Shown: positions 61,215-64,000 of the stretch, piece by piece | How positions within the stretch are numbered: the first letter of the stretch is position 1 | How the letters are laid out: every line of letters starts with the position of its first letter | NCBI RefSeq assembly: GCF_947179165.1 | Contig: NC_077237.1 | Coordinates: forward strand, 64,401,523-64,465,522 | Origin: Solanum dulcamara | Lineage: Eukaryota > Streptophyta > Magnoliopsida > Solanales > Solanaceae | DNA length: 64,000 bases | Direction of reading: 5' to 3' | Translations under genes and position numbers: made by a program | Notes under the pieces: model-generated | Told to the model about the DNA's origin: nothing | Seen by the model: the letters and a program-made list of their open reading frames with translations, nothing else | Databases searched by the model: none

Positions 61215-64000
61215 TTTAACACCCCGGATTTTTTTTTGCAAAGACTCAAATATTTCTCCACGTGTGTGTAGATTTGAACCGAAGGACTTGTAATTATATA
61301 AGTGAGTTAGGATTAATTCCTAAGTATTTGAAGTGTGTTAGATGTGTTTAGGGGTCATAAGGGATATCTAACACCAAACTGAGTCCAAAGAATTCCAATC
61401 GATTAAGTTTTCGGATGAGTTAGTATAAGGGTCAACTTCAAACGACTATATCTCATACAATATAATGAATTGGGTGGCCCACGACCTACCAAATTAAAGG
61501 TCTTTGATTCTTCTTTCCAACGCCACCAAGATTGAAATTTTTGGAGTTCGGAATCAAATGTTATGACTATTTTACTACAAAATAGTATTGCAGGAATTTC
61601 AAGCCTGGACGACCACTGCAGGAAATTTTGGCTTGACGCTCGCCAGAAAAAAGCCTCAGTAGTTTGTTCCTTGGCGCGACGCGCTACTATTAGATGTGCA
61701 GGATTTTAAGCCTATTTTGGCTTGGTGCTGTAGTAGCGCGACGCGCCACTATAGCGCCAGCAAGATTGTTTGCCCAATTTTCCAGATTTTGAAGAGGGGC
61801 AACTTGGACATTTTCCCTAAACATATATACACTAACATAGGACATTTTGGGATCATTATTTGAGCCTTCTCACCTCCCAAAAACCCTAATCTTCATCCCC
61901 TCTTCTCTTTCAAATCATCTCCAACAAAATCCTCTCAAAAGCTCAAGGATTCAAGATCTTCAAGTCAAGTCTTGGTTTCCGGTGAGATGATCTTCAAGCA
62001 AGGTATGTAAGGTTAACATAAAATATGGATTTAGTTCTTCCATATGCCCCATAGATATATTGGATGAAAATTGTGAAGGGATTGAACCTTCTATGAAGGT
62101 TTTCTTGAAATTTCCTAAACTATAGAATATCACTAAAATGTGTAAATGATGTTCTTAAGTTGTATTTGTTGAGAGTATGGATTCATGTATTCATTCACAT
62201 AAACCCAAAATGAGATTTCTTTTTGGTCATAATTTATCTTGAGGATGAGATTGATGGTTTTTATGTATAATAAAAATAATATTATTTTTCATAGTGGAAT
62301 GAGGTATTCTTATACATGAGTTTGATGAAATTGATTTCTAGTTATATGAGAATTTTGGGATAGTTATGAATGTGAAGGTCATAAAAAGAAATGAAACTTT
62401 GGTAGAGTTAGAATGTCCTTTTTATCTTTGTAAATTAAACATAGAATTAAATAAGGAGTTTGGAGTAGATGTTTGATGATGATGAGATGATGATGTTTGA
62501 TGATGATGTGAATGATGATATTTGATGATGATGTTTGATGATGATGTGAATGATGATACTTGACGATGATGTGAATGAAGAGGTTATGTTGATGAGGATG
62601 TTGTGTGATGAGGTGGATTGGAGTCTAATGTGATTAAGTGATATATGATTTGCATAATTTGATTTGATTGGAGTCTTATGAACATTTTAAAAATAAATAA
62701 TCTTTTGAGAAGGAGTTTTAAATAAATGATTTGTGAACATTTTTGCATAAACTATTTATACACTATTTTGAGTTTAAAGAGTGATTATTTTCATCTTTGA
62801 TTTAGAAAGAGTTTAAGCACAAATTGAGTTTGAAAAAGTCTCTTAAATTCTCATTTTTGAACATGAGTATTTTGAGTATAAATGAGTTGAGCATTTTTAC
62901 TTTAAAATGTCAATTTTTGATATTGAGTTGAGATTGTATCAATTTTAAAGAGAGGAGTTTAATGATTTGAGATGAGTCGATTTGAAAGAAGGTCCAATAA
63001 GGCCAGATTTGATTTGAATTTTGAAAAGAGTCCAATGAGACTAAATGAGTTGATTTGAAAGAGTCCAATGAGACTAAATGAGTATTTTGAGTATTTTACT
63101 CACTTGATAGATATGAGCATAGTGAGTCTTGGGAGGAGTATCGAGCACCAAATTGGGTAAGAGTATAGTCCATACTCAAACCAATAAACTACGCCGCCAA
63201 ATGTAGGAGAGGATTGAACCATTAAAGTTGGATGCTTCCTAAATTATTATCCTGACATAATAAGACTTGATTGGTGGTGGATCATGATTGTTGATTTGTT
63301 CTTACCCTGGCAAGGTATGAACGAACGTGGCAACAATGTGGGCTTGTTATATTATCACTCGCTCATATGGTGATAGTTGTCGGTTAGAGAAACTCCCAAT
63401 TGAACAGATTGTGCTTGATATGATTGGTTTGATTGTGATTGTAGATGATTGAGTTGAATTGTAAAACATTGCATAATTTTAATGTGCATATCTATTGAAT
63501 TGAGTTGATTGCATATGATTGGATTGGATTGGATTGGGTATGTGATTGGATTGGGTTGGATATGTGATTGGATTGGATTAGATGATATGTGATTAAATTA
63601 GAGTTAATGGTACGTGATTGGATGGGATCGAATTGTAAATGATTTGATTGAACTATATTGTGCATGATTGGATTTGATTAGATGGTATATGATTGGTCTC
63701 TATCTAAACTGTATTTTTATTTTAGACTTATAATACCTTGATTGAGTCTCTCTTATCTTTATGACTTGAGATATTTGAACTGGTATTATTCTACCTTGAG
63801 GTATGTTTCATTCTACCATATTACATACTCGTACATTCCATGTATTGATGTCTATTTGGACCTGCATCATTTCATGATGCAGAGACAGGTTTAAGACATT
63901 GTCAATAGAAGCACCATTGAGGATCTATACACACTCAGCGTATTAGTGAGTCCTTCCCTACATCCGGAGGACACCGCTTATATTATTCTTGCGTCAAGTA
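61215..64000 (+). repeat. 3' LTR of the youngest Gypsy element, runs off the window
   Basis: It starts TTTAACACCCCGG, with the initial TG mutated, and extends at least 2.79 kb. Compared with the first LTR it lacks about 25 bases near 61640 and one 12-base GATGATGATG unit near 62535. The leader motif is at 62000-62011. No coding sequence is seen. Confidence 0.85.

Overview
This looks like plant nuclear DNA. It is AT-rich and intergenic, packed with LTR retrotransposons of the Ty3/Gypsy chromovirus type, plant L1-type and RTE-type LINEs, a non-autonomous hAT element and a MITE. From memory, the style of the LTRs and of the RTE LINE suits Solanaceae (Solanum, Capsicum or a relative). That assignment is inference and was not tested by a search.

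Layout. 1-358 is the end of a Gypsy LTR. 359-2391 is a 5'-truncated RTE LINE with an expanded AAT/AAC tail. 2392-3859 is unclassified repeat. 3860-11820 is a decayed L1 LINE on the + strand. 11821-13427 is LTR-like debris. 13428-21889 is an old Gypsy element (+) with both LTRs. It abuts a 5'-truncated Gypsy element (-) at 21890-31805, which carries a nested 3.3-kb solo LTR at 25521-28808. 31806-43580 is a Gypsy element (+) in which about 4.5 kb has been duplicated in tandem; a MITE sits in only one copy. 43581-49592 is the 5' end of another Gypsy element (-), whose LTR holds a nested solo LTR and a 1.1-kb hAT element. 49593-50354 resembles the 3' end of a further LTR element.

The one host gene I can support is a small three-exon gene on the - strand (50568-51432) for an 89-residue protein with a heavy-metal-associated (HMA) domain. 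A 4.0-kb RTE LINE with a perfect 17-bp target-site duplication (52130-56133) ends about 0.7 kb upstream of its start codon. 56151-58118 is AT-rich sequence plus LTR debris. 58119-64000 is the youngest element: two nearly identical LTRs separated by a 0.7-kb internal remnant, the second running off the window.

Every transposon coding region seen is broken by stops, frameshifts or deletions, several of which remove catalytic motifs. I see no operon, CRISPR array or new multi-gene system. The parts worth a second look are the spliced HMA gene, the inverted-repeat clusters and the AAGGTATGTG motif that recur in otherwise different LTR families, the tandem duplication with its dated MITE, and the 24-bp repeats inside the hAT element.
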